Assembly: GCF_900007165.1 (NCBI RefSeq)
Contig: NZ_CYGY02000017.1
Span: 158,171 to 222,170 of the forward strand
Source of the DNA: Paraburkholderia piptadeniae
GTDB taxonomy: Bacteria; Pseudomonadota; Gammaproteobacteria; Burkholderiales; Burkholderiaceae
Reading direction: 5' to 3'
DNA: 64,000 nucleotides
Within the stretch, counting starts at the first letter, position 1. Each line of letters begins with the position of its first letter. The position numbers were made by a program, and so were the translations under genes. The notes beneath the pieces were generated by a model. It had not been told where the DNA came from, searched no databases, and worked only from the letters and a program-made list of their open reading frames with translations. Of this stretch, positions 1 through 10,012 are shown piece by piece.

Positions 1-785
1 ACCCGCACGGGCACGCGCTGCGCCAGCCTTACCCAGTTGAACGTCGGATTCACATCGGCCAGCAATTCACGGCTTTCCGGATTGTCCCGGTCGTAAATCC
101 CTCGCGAGATGCTCTCGACGTGGCCTTTCAGCGTGCCGCCGCTCATCAGCCGGATATCGGCCTTGTCGCCGACCTTCACGTGAGGCAGCTTCGTCTCCTC
201 GAAGTATCCATAGACCCAGAACGAGTGGCTATCGACGATGGCGAGCTTCGCTGATCCCGCAACCGCATAGTCGCCGCGATAGACGTTCAGGTTGGTGACG
301 TAACCATCGACGGGCGACACGACGCGAGTCCGCTCGAGGTTGAGCTTCGCCGCATCGAGCGCGGCGAGCGCCTGCTGATACTGCGCCTCGGCGGCCGTTG
401 CGGTGTGCGTCGCGTTCTCGCGGCTTTCCTTCGATACGACGAGGCTGTCCATATCCGCGCGACGCTGTGCATCGTCACGGCGCATCTGCAACTCGGCCTT
501 GCGCGCGGCGACGGCCGCCTGGGCCTGCTCGACGGCGATCTGATAGTGCGACGGATCGATCTGCATCAGCAGGTCGCCCTTGTGCACGAACTGGTTGTCG
601 CGCACCGGCAACTCGACGACGGCGCCCGACACGTCGGGCGCGATGTTCACGACCTCGGCGCGCACGCGGCCGTCGCGCGTCCACGGCTCGTCCATGTAGT
701 GCACCCACAGCGTACGCCCGATCAAGATCGCGATGATGAACACAACGAGCGTCGCGATAAACCCAATGATGTTTCTGATAGTCAT
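1..785 (-). CDS. HlyD/EmrA-type membrane fusion protein of efflux pump (C-terminus cut by window edge)
   Basis: Periplasmic adaptor of a tripartite efflux pump, resembling AaeA. The start is the ATG at 785, and the frame stays open to the left edge, so about 261 codons are visible. An N-terminal membrane anchor (about residues 4-24) comes first, then a biotinyl-lipoyl-like half (GAVVELPVRDNQFVHKGD), an alpha-helical hairpin rich in Ala/Gln/Arg, and the second barrel half (RTRVVSPVDGYVTNLNVYRG). It is the last visible gene of a minus-strand operon behind an outer-membrane factor, a FUSC pump and a DUF1656 protein. That is the usual aaeXAB-like set for export of hydroxylated aromatic acids. The substrate is inferred from the family only. 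Confidence 0.9.
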   Translation of the reverse strand, partial: MTIRNIIGFIATLVVFIIAILIGRTLWVHYMDEPWTRDGRVRAEVVNIAPDVSGAVVELPVRDNQFVHKGDLLMQIDPSHYQIAVEQAQAAVAARKAELQMRRDDAQRRADMDSLVVSKESRENATHTATAAEAQYQQALAALDAAKLNLERTRVVSPVDGYVTNLNVYRGDYAVAGSAKLAIVDSHSFWVYGYFEETKLPHVKVGDKADIRLMSGGTLKGHVESISRGIYDRDNPESRELLADVNPTFNWVRLAQRVPVR

Positions 786-798
786 GATTCGACTCTGG

Positions 799-999
799 TC
801 AACGATAAACGGCGAGGCCCAATACGCCGCACACACACACGAGCAGGCTCGCGCGGAACAGGGACGGGTGCCATACGACGCGATACACGCCCGTATAGGC
901 GATCACGCGGTCCAGCACCCACGTGATCGCGGCGCCCGCAATGAACAGCAGCACGATCGCGGGCATGTACGCGTCGAGGACGGCGATCTCACGTGGCAT
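799..999 (-). CDS. DUF1656 small membrane protein (AaeX-like)
   Basis: Protein of 66 residues with two predicted membrane helices (around residues 8-28 and 42-64). The start MPREIAVLDAYMP at 999 is preferred over an upstream in-frame ATG because AAGGAG lies just before it. DUF1656/AaeX proteins sit between FUSC pumps and HlyD adaptors in aromatic-acid efflux operons, which is the arrangement here. The gene overlaps the end of the FUSC gene by 11 bases and is followed 13 bases later by the adaptor, so translation is probably coupled. The molecular role of the family is not established. Confidence 0.85.
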   Translation of the reverse strand: MPREIAVLDAYMPAIVLLFIAGAAITWVLDRVIAYTGVYRVVWHPSLFRASLLVCVCGVLGLAVYR

Positions 1000-3220
1000 G
1001 GCGAACTCCTTGTGACGCGTCGCCGCTCGCGTCTGCATCGGTGCCGAGTTGCCCCAGCGGCGATTGCGGATCGAGCAGCGCGCTTCGGATGAAATGCAGA
1101 TGACTCAAGATGCGTTGCAACTGATGACGCTCTTCGCGCGGTGGCTTGAACGTCGCGAGCGTCTGCTGGACGGCGGCGATCGCATCGGCCGTCGCGGCGA
1201 GCGCGTGGTCGAGGCGCTCGGGGCGCGGCCGCGCGAAGAGACGCGCAATTGCGTCGCACGTCGCGCGCAGCGTCACGCGCCACGGCATCGACGGCCCGTA
1301 GCGCGCATCGCGCGGCAGCGTCGCGATTTCGCTGCGCAAGTCGATCGCCGCGTTGCCGGTTTCCAGCACCGCGAACATCCAGCGCATCGTGTCGCGCTTC
1401 ACGTCGGGCTCGTTCGGCGCGAGCGCGTTGATCTGGTGCATCAGGTCGCGCGTGCCGCTCTCGAAGCGCGTGCGCAGACGCCAAAGACGTTCCCACCGGG
1501 GCCCGATGTGACCACGGCACGCGAGCACCACCTGAGCGCGCAGGTCGTTCAGCAGACGGTTGCGCAGCCATGGCGTCGACGGCGGCAACAGCACGGCGAA
1601 CGCGATCGACGCGACCAGCATCGAGATCACGAGCGCGAGCGCATCGTTGATGACGCTGCTCGGGTCGTAATGAATCACGTTGTCGGGGCCCGCAAGGTAG
1701 CAGAAGAAAATGCAATAGCCGACGCCATAGCCGGCCAGCTTCGGGCGCGTCGTCATCCACACGCCGAGCGCGAGGAATGGCGTGAGCGCCACGCACAGCA
1801 GCGGAAAGCCGTCGATATGCGGATAGATGCCGAACGTCAGCACCATCGCCAGCAGCGACGACAGCGTCGTGCCGGCCGCCATCTGGAACACGGTGCGCGT
1901 CGGATTCGGCGACGACGACGCGAGCGCGCAGACGGCGGCCGCGTCCAGCGTGAGCGTCGCGCCGCTCGGCCAGGCGGTGGCGATCCAGAAGGCGCCGAGT
2001 ATCGACATCACGATCGCCGCGCGCAGACCCGCGACGCCCGCCGCGATGCCATTCGTCTTCGGCTCGTAGCGCTCGATCCAGCGCTCGCGTTCATGCGTCG
2101 CGACGGCGAGCGACGCGTAGGTCGCCGCATACGCGTGCAGATCGTCGACGAAGCGGTACAGCAGTTCCGCGCCCGTGTCGAAATCGAGCAAGGGCACATC
2201 GGCGTCGCCTTCGAGTTCGGCGCGCGTCGCCCGCACGCGCTTCGGCAGTTCGGCCTTGTAGGTTTCGAGCTGCGCGGCGGCGTGCGCGGCGTCGGCGGCC
2301 GTGAGCACGGGCTCGCCCGATTTGCTCAGCAACGGCGCGATCTCGCGGAAGTACGGTTCGAGCGCGGCCACGGCAGCCGTCGCACCCGCCGCGCGCAGTC
2401 GGTTCATCAGCTGATGCAGCGCGTGAAAGCGCGTCGATGCCGTCATGAACTCGCTGTTCAGACGCGACAGGCGGCCGTTGCGCATCCGCGAATCGGGGCT
2501 CTCGAACACGGCGACGCTGCGCACGGCTTCGAAGCCCACGATGTCGGCGACGAACTTCGCATTGGTGTCCTCGATGCGCGCGCGATCGGCCTTGCCCGAC
2601 AGCGCCGCGCACACATAGTCGACGAACGACGAGAAGCGCGCGCGCACCGTGCCGCGCATCTGCTCGCCCGCGTGCTCCGGAAACACGAGCGCGCTCACGA
2701 CGCCCGAACAGATGATGCCGACCACGACTTCCGCGACCCGCGTGAGCGCCGTCATGAACGCGCCATCGGGATGCTGCGAGGCGGGAATGCCGATCAGCGC
2801 CGCCGTGTAGCCCGCCAGCACGAAGCCGTACGAGCGGAAGTTGCGGTTGCGCGCAGCGCCCGCCGTGCAGATGCCGACCCAGATCGCCGTCGACACGATG
2901 AAAAGTTCCGGCTGCTGCGCGAACAGGCCGATCAGCGCGAGCATCACGACGAGACCGATCAGCGTGCCGCAGATCCGGTAGAAGCTCTTGGCGAACACCA
3001 TCCCGCTTTGCGGCTGCATCACGATGAAAACGGTCGTCATCGCGGTGCGCGGCTGCGGCAGGTCGAGCTTCATCGCGATGCCTAGCGCGAGGAAACACGC
3101 GGCGAGCGCCTTCAAGAGGTAGATCCACGTGCGGCCGTCGGTGCGCGCCCAGTCGACGAACGCGGCGTAGAGCACGCCGGGCGCCTGGGGCGTGCGGGAA
3201 ACAGAATGGTTGGTGGACAT
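989..3220 (-). CDS. FUSC family inner-membrane efflux protein (AaeB-like)
   Basis: Protein of 743 residues with the FUSC/AaeB architecture. A first block of hydrophobic helices (about residues 30-185) is followed by a long soluble helical domain (about 190-385) and a second helix block (about 390-540), ending in a cytosolic tail. The family exports aromatic carboxylic acids and similar compounds with an HlyD adaptor. The ATG at 3220 has GGGAGAAG upstream. The gene lies 15 bases after the outer-membrane factor gene and overlaps the DUF1656 gene, so it belongs to one operon. Length is normal for the family. Confidence 0.92.
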   Translation of the reverse strand: MSTNHSVSRTPQAPGVLYAAFVDWARTDGRTWIYLLKALAACFLALGIAMKLDLPQPRTAMTTVFIVMQPQSGMVFAKSFYRICGTLIGLVVMLALIGLFAQQPELFIVSTAIWVGICTAGAARNRNFRSYGFVLAGYTAALIGIPASQHPDGAFMTALTRVAEVVVGIICSGVVSALVFPEHAGEQMRGTVRARFSSFVDYVCAALSGKADRARIEDTNAKFVADIVGFEAVRSVAVFESPDSRMRNGRLSRLNSEFMTASTRFHALHQLMNRLRAAGATAAVAALEPYFREIAPLLSKSGEPVLTAADAAHAAAQLETYKAELPKRVRATRAELEGDADVPLLDFDTGAELLYRFVDDLHAYAATYASLAVATHERERWIERYEPKTNGIAAGVAGLRAAIVMSILGAFWIATAWPSGATLTLDAAAVCALASSSPNPTRTVFQMAAGTTLSSLLAMVLTFGIYPHIDGFPLLCVALTPFLALGVWMTTRPKLAGYGVGYCIFFCYLAGPDNVIHYDPSSVINDALALVISMLVASIAFAVLLPPSTPWLRNRLLNDLRAQVVLACRGHIGPRWERLWRLRTRFESGTRDLMHQINALAPNEPDVKRDTMRWMFAVLETGNAAIDLRSEIATLPRDARYGPSMPWRVTLRATCDAIARLFARPRPERLDHALAATADAIAAVQQTLATFKPPREERHQLQRILSHLHFIRSALLDPQSPLGQLGTDADASGDASQGVRHAT

Positions 3221-3235
3221 CGGCGGCTTCTCCCG

Positions 3236-4837
3236 TTAGCGGACGGCGGACGCGCCCGTCGTCGCGCCATTCGATGCACCCTTCAATGCACCCTTCGACC
3301 CGTCAGCCGTGGAGGCGGCCTTGCCGTCCGCTGTCCTGTCCTTGCCCTTGCCCTTGCCGTGCGCGGGCAGCACGTCCTTTTCCGTCGGGCCATCGGCGGG
3401 ATCGATCAGGCCGCCGCCGAGCGCGGTGACGAGCGTCGCGTGCGCCGACAGCTGCTCGGCCTGCACCTTCGCGACGCCTTCCTGCGCGCGCAACAATTGC
3501 GTCTGCGCGATCAGCACGTTCACGTAGTCGGTCAGGCCGCGCCGGTAGCCTTCGCGCGCGAGCTGGTAGCTCTTGCTCGCCGTCGCGACGGAACGCTGCG
3601 CGTCCTTCAGCTGCGTATCGAGCGAGCGCATGCGCACGACCTCGTCGGCGATTTCCTTGAGCGCGGTGACGATCGTCTGGTTGTATTGCTCGACGGCCAC
3701 GTCGTAGCCCGCCGATGCCGCGCCCAGTTGCGAGCGCAGACGTCCTCCCGTGAAGATGGGCAGCGACAGCGCGGGGCCCGCCGTCCAGCCGCCCGACGCC
3801 GACTTCAGAAAGCCGAACAGCGGCCCCATCGCCGCATAGCCGCCGACGGACGCGAGCAGGTCGATGTTCGGATAGAAGTCGGCCTTCGCGACGTCGATGC
3901 CGCGTGCCTGCGCGGCGACCGTCCAGCGCGCGGCGACGATGTCGGGGCGATGGCCGATCAGCTCGGCGGGCAGCGTCGACGGCAGGCCGGCGAACGCGGA
4001 TAGCGACAGCTGCGGGCGCGTGATCGAGTCGCCCGCGCCGGGACCCTTGCCCGCGAGCGCGGCAAGCTGGTTGCGGCCGAGTGCGATCGATTCCTCGATC
4101 GCGTCGATCTGGCGTTCGTATTCGGGCAGCGGCGCTTCCGCCTGCGCCACTTCGAGCTGCGTGCCGATGCTGCCCTTCAGACGGCGGTTCGCCAGCGCGG
4201 CGACCTGCTGCTGCTGTTCGAGCGTCGACTTCGCGATATCGAGCAGCGCGTAGTTCAGCGACATCCCGATATAGGCGCGCACGATGTTCGATTCGAGTTC
4301 GAGCCGCGCGGCGCGGTATTCGGCGGCGCGGGCGTGCGCGACATCGAGTGCCTGTTCGGCGGCGTTCTTGTCCTTGCCCCACAGGTCGAGGTGGTACGAC
4401 AGGCCGAGTTCGGCCGTGTTGTTCCACGATTCCTGGCCGGCGAGCGGCCCGGGGCCGTAAAAGACGTTGTCCGGCCATTGCTTGCGCTGGATCTGCATGC
4501 CGCCGTTGACCTGCGGCAGCAGCGCGGACTTGGCGACGCCCGCCATCGACTGCGCCTCGCGCACGCGTGCCTGCGCGGCGGCGAGTGACGGATTGCCCGC
4601 CTGCGCCGCTTCGATCCACGCGTTCAGCTGCGGATCGTTATAGGCGCGCCACCAGTCGGCGGCGGGCCATTGGGCGTCGGCATTGGCGGCGCGGATCGCG
4701 GCGCCGGCGTCGAGCGTGGCGGGATCGGTGCGGGCGGATTCGGGAGCAATGTGCCCAGTGCTCGCACAGCCGGCGATTATCAACGAGATCGTAAGAACCG
4801 ACAGTGCGGCGATCCCTTTTCTTACCGGAAACTGCAC
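3236..4837 (-). CDS. NodT-family outer-membrane efflux lipoprotein
   Basis: Outer-membrane channel (TolC/OprM superfamily) of the adjoining efflux pump, 533 residues. The N-terminus has a lipoprotein signal peptide with lipobox LIIAGC, so Cys23 should be the lipidated residue. Two OEP repeats follow (about residues 60-260 and 280-470). The C-terminus after about residue 480 is a low-complexity Lys/Gly/Ala/Ser/Thr tail not needed for the family fold. The start is a GTG at 4837 with GGAG upstream. This is the first gene of the minus-strand operon; a 161-base gap separates it from a divergent LysR gene. Confidence 0.92.
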   Translation of the reverse strand: MQFPVRKGIAALSVLTISLIIAGCASTGHIAPESARTDPATLDAGAAIRAANADAQWPAADWWRAYNDPQLNAWIEAAQAGNPSLAAAQARVREAQSMAGVAKSALLPQVNGGMQIQRKQWPDNVFYGPGPLAGQESWNNTAELGLSYHLDLWGKDKNAAEQALDVAHARAAEYRAARLELESNIVRAYIGMSLNYALLDIAKSTLEQQQQVAALANRRLKGSIGTQLEVAQAEAPLPEYERQIDAIEESIALGRNQLAALAGKGPGAGDSITRPQLSLSAFAGLPSTLPAELIGHRPDIVAARWTVAAQARGIDVAKADFYPNIDLLASVGGYAAMGPLFGFLKSASGGWTAGPALSLPIFTGGRLRSQLGAASAGYDVAVEQYNQTIVTALKEIADEVVRMRSLDTQLKDAQRSVATASKSYQLAREGYRRGLTDYVNVLIAQTQLLRAQEGVAKVQAEQLSAHATLVTALGGGLIDPADGPTEKDVLPAHGKGKGKDRTADGKAASTADGSKGALKGASNGATTGASAVR

Positions 4838-4998
4838 GATTTGCTCTCCAAGAGACTATATAACTTAGGGTGTCATTATATTTTTCGGATAATTAAGGAA
4901 TAACCCGTAAGGGCGCAACGCATACTTACGGAGAATGAGATAATCGTCTTTCCAAATCGTGCAACAATCCATCTGTACACAGAGACTGGATTCGAATT
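4838..4998. promoter_or_regulatory. divergent control region between efflux operon and LysR gene
   Basis: This 161-base AT-richer gap separates the minus-strand efflux operon from the plus-strand LysR gene. Divergent LysR genes usually bind such gaps and control both directions. No clear consensus promoter or single T-N11-A box could be picked out by eye. Confidence 0.45.
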
Positions 4999-5937
4999 AT
5001 GGATACGCTTCAGAACATGCGCGTATTTGTCCGCGTCGTCGAAGCGGGCAGCTTTACGGGCGCGGCACAGCACCTCAACACGACGACGGCCTATGCGTCG
5101 CGTGCCGTATCCGATCTGGAGGCGCATCTGCGCACGCGTCTGTTGAACCGCACGACGCGCCGCATCGCGCTGACGGAAGCGGGCGAGCGCTATCTGCAGC
5201 GCTGCGAGCAGATCCTCGCGTACGTCGATCAGGCGGAAGCGGAAGCCAGCGACGCGCACGCGCGTCCCTCCGGCAAGCTGAAAGTCCATGCGATGACGAG
5301 CTTCGGCCAGCACTACGTGGTGCCCGCCGTCGGCCGCTATCAGCAGCGTTATCCGGACGTCCATCTCGAACTGACGCTCGCGCAGCGCATGCCCGATCTG
5401 CTCGACGAAGGCTATGACGTCGCGCTCGTGCTCGCGCAGAGCCTGCCGGACTCGGGGCTCGTGTCACAGCGCCTCGGCAGCGCGTTCAGCATCGCGTGCG
5501 CATCGCCCGATTATCTGGAGCGCAACGGCGTGCCGCAGACGCTTGCCGATCTGCGCGGCCATACCTGCCTGCAGATGATCACGCCTGTCATGCCCGCCGA
5601 CGAATGGACGTTCGACGGTCCGAACGGCCAGGAAACGCTGCATCTCGGCGCGACCACGTTCCAGATCAACGTCGCGGAAGCGATGGCCGTGGCTGTGCGC
5701 GAAGGGATGGGCGTCGCGGTGCTGCCGATCTATTCGGCGATTGCGGGCTTGCGCAGCGGCCAGCTCGTGTGGATTCTCCCCGAGTACATCTCGCAGGAGA
5801 TGAACGTGTACGCGCTGTATCCGTCGCGGCAGTATCTGGACGCGAAGATCCGCACGTGGGTCGAATTCCTGCGCGACGAACTGCCCGCGACGCTTGCCGC
5901 CGATCAGGCCGAACTGCGCAAATTCGCGCGGACGTAA
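4999..5937 (+). CDS. LysR-family transcriptional regulator
   Basis: Protein of 312 residues, normal for LysR. It has an N-terminal winged helix-turn-helix (about residues 1-60: MRVFVRVVEAGSFTGAAQHL, then ASRAVSDLEAHLRTRLLNR) and a periplasmic-binding-like effector domain (about 90-295). It belongs to the group resembling AaeR/DsdC-type regulators and is transcribed away from the efflux operon. The likely job is activation of that operon in response to an aromatic acid; this is inferred from position only. Confidence 0.9.
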   Translation: MDTLQNMRVFVRVVEAGSFTGAAQHLNTTTAYASRAVSDLEAHLRTRLLNRTTRRIALTEAGERYLQRCEQILAYVDQAEAEASDAHARPSGKLKVHAMTSFGQHYVVPAVGRYQQRYPDVHLELTLAQRMPDLLDEGYDVALVLAQSLPDSGLVSQRLGSAFSIACASPDYLERNGVPQTLADLRGHTCLQMITPVMPADEWTFDGPNGQETLHLGATTFQINVAEAMAVAVREGMGVAVLPIYSAIAGLRSGQLVWILPEYISQEMNVYALYPSRQYLDAKIRTWVEFLRDELPATLAADQAELRKFART

Positions 5938-6117
5938 AACCGGCTGGCCGCGGCCATGCGATGTACTGCGTGATGCAGCAAAGACCTTTGACGCTCTGTT
6001 ACATCCCGCCGTTGCGCCGCAACACTTCCTTACTTCCTCGCGGCAGCGGGTTTGCTAACGTTTCGTCAAGGCCGAGATCTTCCGGCACGCAGGCACATCT
6101 GAAACGAAGAGGAAATC

Positions 6118-6276
6118 ATGGATACGCATCTGATGATCGGCGTCGCCGTCATGCTCGGACTGATTGGAATCGCGGCGTCGCGCGACATTCTCAGACGGCT
6201 GCGGCCGCAGCCGCGGCTTGCGCCCGTGCGTGCCGATCAGTCCGCGCAGCGCCGGCGCGATGCCAGCAGCATGTAG
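6118..6276 (+). CDS. small predicted membrane protein, 52 residues
   Basis: A short ORF starting MDTHLMIGVAVMLGLIGIAA with AGAGGAAATC directly upstream, which is a good ribosome-binding site. The first 20 residues form one hydrophobic helix; the rest is short, basic and Arg-rich (RDILRRLRPQPR), suggesting a single-pass protein with a cytoplasmic basic tail. No family is recognised. It lies between the LysR gene and a convergent metallophosphoesterase gene. The case for coding rests on the ribosome-binding site and the clean helix. Confidence 0.5.
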   Translation: MDTHLMIGVAVMLGLIGIAASRDILRRLRPQPRLAPVRADQSAQRRRDASSM

Positions 6277-6317
6277 TCGGCAGATAACAGACCTTTAGGC
6301 AGTTTTCAGGCAGACCT

Positions 6318-7169
6318 TCAGAGTTCCACGACCTTGTCCCACGCGAACTCGGTGTTTTCGCGCTGACGCGTGCGGCGGTCGATATAGCCGCGCGGATTGC
6401 AGACAACGCGCGTGCCGTTCTCCACGTAATCGAAGGCCGTGTGCGTGTGTCCGTGGACCCACAGCGCGACAGGCGCGCGCACGAGCGACGGCAGGTGATT
6501 CACGAAGCCCGCCGAAACGCGATCGTCCGCGTAACGCTCGGCGAGACTGCGCCGATGCGGCGCGTGATGCGTGACGACGATCGTCTTGCCGTCGAACGGT
6601 TTGGCCAGTTCCGCTTCGAGCCACGCGCGCGCCTGCCGATGAAGCGCGAGCGTGTCGGCGGCGGTCAGGTTGCGCGGCGTGTTGTCCTGTACGCCGTTCT
6701 CGCGGCGCGGGGCCGGCGCATCGTCGGCATCGCTGCCCGCCGTCCACGTCACCTGAATCAATCCCCGATAGTCGAGCATCACGCGCTCGGCGGCCGCGAT
6801 CGATGTTGCGCGCGAGTCTTCATCGGCGCCATACAGGTCGAAGTCGGTCCACAGCGTCGTGCCGAGCACACGCCAGCCGCCATCCGGATCGACGAGCGTC
6901 GCGTTGTTGAGGAAGTGCACGTTGTCGACGCTCGCGGCCGCGTCGTGCATCGCCGCTTCGAGCGCGCCGAACTCGCCGTCGTAATACTCGTGATTGCCCG
7001 GCACGTAGACGACGGGTACCGTGCCGTCGAATGTTTCAGCAGCCCAGCGCAACCCTTCGGCGTGGTTGTGAATATCGCCTGCCAGCACGACGAGATCGGC
7101 GTTGGCATGCGGGATCACTTCCGGCTCGTCGCACTCGAGATGCAGGTCGGACAGCACGCGAATCTTCAT
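6318..7169 (-). CDS. calcineurin-like metallophosphoesterase
   Basis: Protein of 283 residues with the full set of metal-binding motifs of the family: DLHLE at residues 8-12, GDIHNH around 32-37, GNHE around 58-61, THHAPH in the middle and GHTHTAFDY near the C-terminus. These proteins hydrolyse phosphomonoesters or phosphodiesters using two metal ions. The natural substrate cannot be told from sequence. The start has GAGAGGCG upstream. The gene lies 27 bases after an FAD oxidoreductase gene on the same strand, so they may share a transcript. Confidence 0.88.
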   Translation of the reverse strand: MKIRVLSDLHLECDEPEVIPHANADLVVLAGDIHNHAEGLRWAAETFDGTVPVVYVPGNHEYYDGEFGALEAAMHDAAASVDNVHFLNNATLVDPDGGWRVLGTTLWTDFDLYGADEDSRATSIAAAERVMLDYRGLIQVTWTAGSDADDAPAPRRENGVQDNTPRNLTAADTLALHRQARAWLEAELAKPFDGKTIVVTHHAPHRRSLAERYADDRVSAGFVNHLPSLVRAPVALWVHGHTHTAFDYVENGTRVVCNPRGYIDRRTRQRENTEFAWDKVVEL

Positions 7170-7196
7170 AAACGCCTCTCGTCGATACCGATGCCG

Positions 7197-8624
7197 TTAG
7201 CGTAGCACCTTGCCGGGATTCATCAGGTTGAGCGGATCGAATGCTGTTTTCAGTGTCTTCATCAGACGCACTTCGACGTCCGACTTGTAATGCGCGGCTT
7301 CGTCGATTTTCAGCTGTCCGACTCCGTGCTCCGCGCTGATGCTGCCGCGATGCCGATGCACGCTGTCGTAGACGATCTGATTCATCGTGCTCTGGTACTG
7401 GGCAAGAAACGCTTTCGCATCGACGCCTTCCGGCGCCTGCACGTTGTAGTGCAGATTGCCGTCGCCGAGATGGCCGAACGTGACCATGCGCGCGCCCGGC
7501 ACGGCCTTCGCGATCGCGGCGTCGGTTTCGTCGATGAAGTGGCCGATGCGCGAAATCGGCACGGCGATATCGTGCTTGATGTTCAATCCTTCTTCGGCCT
7601 GCGCAAGGGGAATGTGCTCGCGCAGATTCCAGAATGCCTTCGACTGCGCGAGATTTTCCGCGACGATGGCATCTTCGACGAGATTGTCTTCGAGCGCCGT
7701 TTCCATCAGCCGCTCGAAGAGGGCGCGCGCGTGCTCCTCGCTCTCGCTGTCCGACAGTTCGAGCAGCACGATCTGCGCGTGCCGTTGCGCGAACGGATAG
7801 CGCATCTGCGGGAAATGCTTGCCCACGAGTTGCAGGCAGAAATCCGACATCAGCTCGAAGCCCGTCAGCAGCGGCCCGGCGTGACGCTGCGCGAGCGACA
7901 GAAAATCCAGCGCGGCATGCGGCGACGGCAGCGCGGCGAGCGCGGTCACGCGCGCGGCCGGTTGCGGATGCAGCTTCATCACGGCAGCCGTGATGATGCC
8001 GAGCGTGCCTTCCGCGCCGATGAAGAGATCGCGCAGATCGTAGCCCGTATTGTCCTTGCGCAGTCCGCGCAGCCCGTCCCACAGCTCGCCTTGCGGCGTC
8101 ACCACTTCGAGGCCGAGACACAGCTCGCGTGTGTTGCCGTAGCGCAGCACGCCCGTGCCGCCCGCGTTCGTGGACAGATTGCCGCCGATCGAGCAACTGC
8201 CTTCCGCCGCGAGGCTCAGCGGGAACAGGCGTCCCGCCGCTTCGGCGCGCGCCTGCATGTCCGCGAGCACGACACCCGCTTCGACGGTGATCGTGTTGTT
8301 GTGCGGATCGACGTCGCGCACGCGGTTCAGGCGCTTGAGACTCAGCACGGCTTGTGCGCCGCTCGCATCGGGCGTGGCGCCGCCGGCGAGGCCCGTATTG
8401 CCGCCTTGCGGCACGATCGCGACGCGGTGCTCGTTCGCGAGCCGCACGAGCGCGGCGACCTCCTCAGCCGTCGACGGGCACAGCACCGCGCACGCGATGC
8501 CCGTGTAGCGGCGGCGCCAGTCGGTCAGAAAAGGCGCGGTGTCGTGCGGATCGGTGAGGACGTGCGCGGCGCCGATGGCATCGATGCACGCGGCGACGAA
8601 GGGCGAAGTAGCGGCGGAATTCAT
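7197..8624 (-). CDS. FAD-binding oxidoreductase, GlcD / D-lactate dehydrogenase type
   Basis: Protein of 475 residues. The N-terminal FAD-binding domain (about residues 35-215) carries the PCMH-type motif around VAIVPQGGNTGLAGGATP and SIGGNLSTNAGGTGVLRYG. The C-terminal FAD-oxidase domain (about 225-470) ends with the typical HRGSISAEHGVGQLKI. Family members oxidise D-2-hydroxy acids such as D-lactate, glycolate or D-2-hydroxyglutarate and pass electrons to the respiratory chain. There are no neighbouring glcE/glcF genes, so it probably acts as a single-subunit enzyme. The exact substrate is uncertain. Confidence 0.9.
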   Translation of the reverse strand: MNSAATSPFVAACIDAIGAAHVLTDPHDTAPFLTDWRRRYTGIACAVLCPSTAEEVAALVRLANEHRVAIVPQGGNTGLAGGATPDASGAQAVLSLKRLNRVRDVDPHNNTITVEAGVVLADMQARAEAAGRLFPLSLAAEGSCSIGGNLSTNAGGTGVLRYGNTRELCLGLEVVTPQGELWDGLRGLRKDNTGYDLRDLFIGAEGTLGIITAAVMKLHPQPAARVTALAALPSPHAALDFLSLAQRHAGPLLTGFELMSDFCLQLVGKHFPQMRYPFAQRHAQIVLLELSDSESEEHARALFERLMETALEDNLVEDAIVAENLAQSKAFWNLREHIPLAQAEEGLNIKHDIAVPISRIGHFIDETDAAIAKAVPGARMVTFGHLGDGNLHYNVQAPEGVDAKAFLAQYQSTMNQIVYDSVHRHRGSISAEHGVGQLKIDEAAHYKSDVEVRLMKTLKTAFDPLNLMNPGKVLR

Positions 8625-8764
8625 GTTGGTCGGTCAGAACGGGTAGGGCGGGGTCGGCTCGTGCGCGAATCGCGCTCGCGCGGGTTGGGCGGCTGTGGCT
8701 ATGGTGGCCACCGGGTCGTCGGAGCGCTGCGCGGCGGGGCTGGCGTCGCGCGGCGGCGGGCAAT

Positions 8765-9193
8765 TCAGGTCGAACCGCTTGCTGGTCCGCTTGCAGGTCC
8801 ATTCTCGCGCGCATGCCGTTTCGCAGCCCGCTTGAACGGCGCGACATAGACGAGCGCACAGACGAAGAACGTCGCGGAAAGCAGCACTTCGCACCAGCCG
8901 AGGCGAGCGCTCAGGCCGCGGTCGGACATGCCGCGCACGATGCCTTCCATCAGATACAGCAGGCTCAGCATCGACGCCCATTGCAGCGTATAGAGCCGCT
9001 TGCGGAACACGCCCGGCAGAGCGAGCAGCAGCGGCACGGCCTTGAGCACCAGCAGCGAGCCGCCCGCGCGCAACGGCGCGAGCCACCATTCCCACGCGAC
9101 GCACAGCGCGATCAATGCAATGAGCGCAAGCGCCGCGCCCGCTGCTGCGGCGCGATTGCCCTGCGTGCCCGTGATGGCTGCGTCGCGCGGCAT
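8765..9193 (-). CDS. DUF2069 membrane protein
   Basis: Protein of 142 residues with four predicted membrane helices and the conserved DUF2069 core (VLKAVPLLLALPGVFRKRLY, then WASMLSLLYLMEGIVRGMSD). The start at 9193 is chosen because it begins two bases after the stop of the wrbA-like gene, and the conserved region begins shortly after. In beta- and gammaproteobacteria DUF2069 genes very often follow wrbA, as here. The function of the family is unknown. Confidence 0.88.
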   Translation of the reverse strand: MPRDAAITGTQGNRAAAAGAALALIALIALCVAWEWWLAPLRAGGSLLVLKAVPLLLALPGVFRKRLYTLQWASMLSLLYLMEGIVRGMSDRGLSARLGWCEVLLSATFFVCALVYVAPFKRAAKRHARENGPASGPASGST

Positions 9194-9195
9194 GT

Positions 9196-9864
<669 letters not shown>

Positions 9865-10012
9865 TCATCTCTCTTGCTTGCGGTCCGCTTTCGGGTGACT
9901 GCTTTCGGATGAATCAACCGTGGGTTCGTCGAACGCCTGATGATGCGTCGGCCGTCACGCGCATGCGGGCGCGTGTATCGAAGTCGAAAGTCGAAAGTCG
10001 GAGGAGGTTGTC

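Noticed and set aside
1049..3085. Long plus-strand frame (678 codons) opposite the FUSC gene
   Set aside because: Arg/His/Gln-rich translation typical of antisense frames in high-GC DNA; the minus-strand gene is a clear family member.
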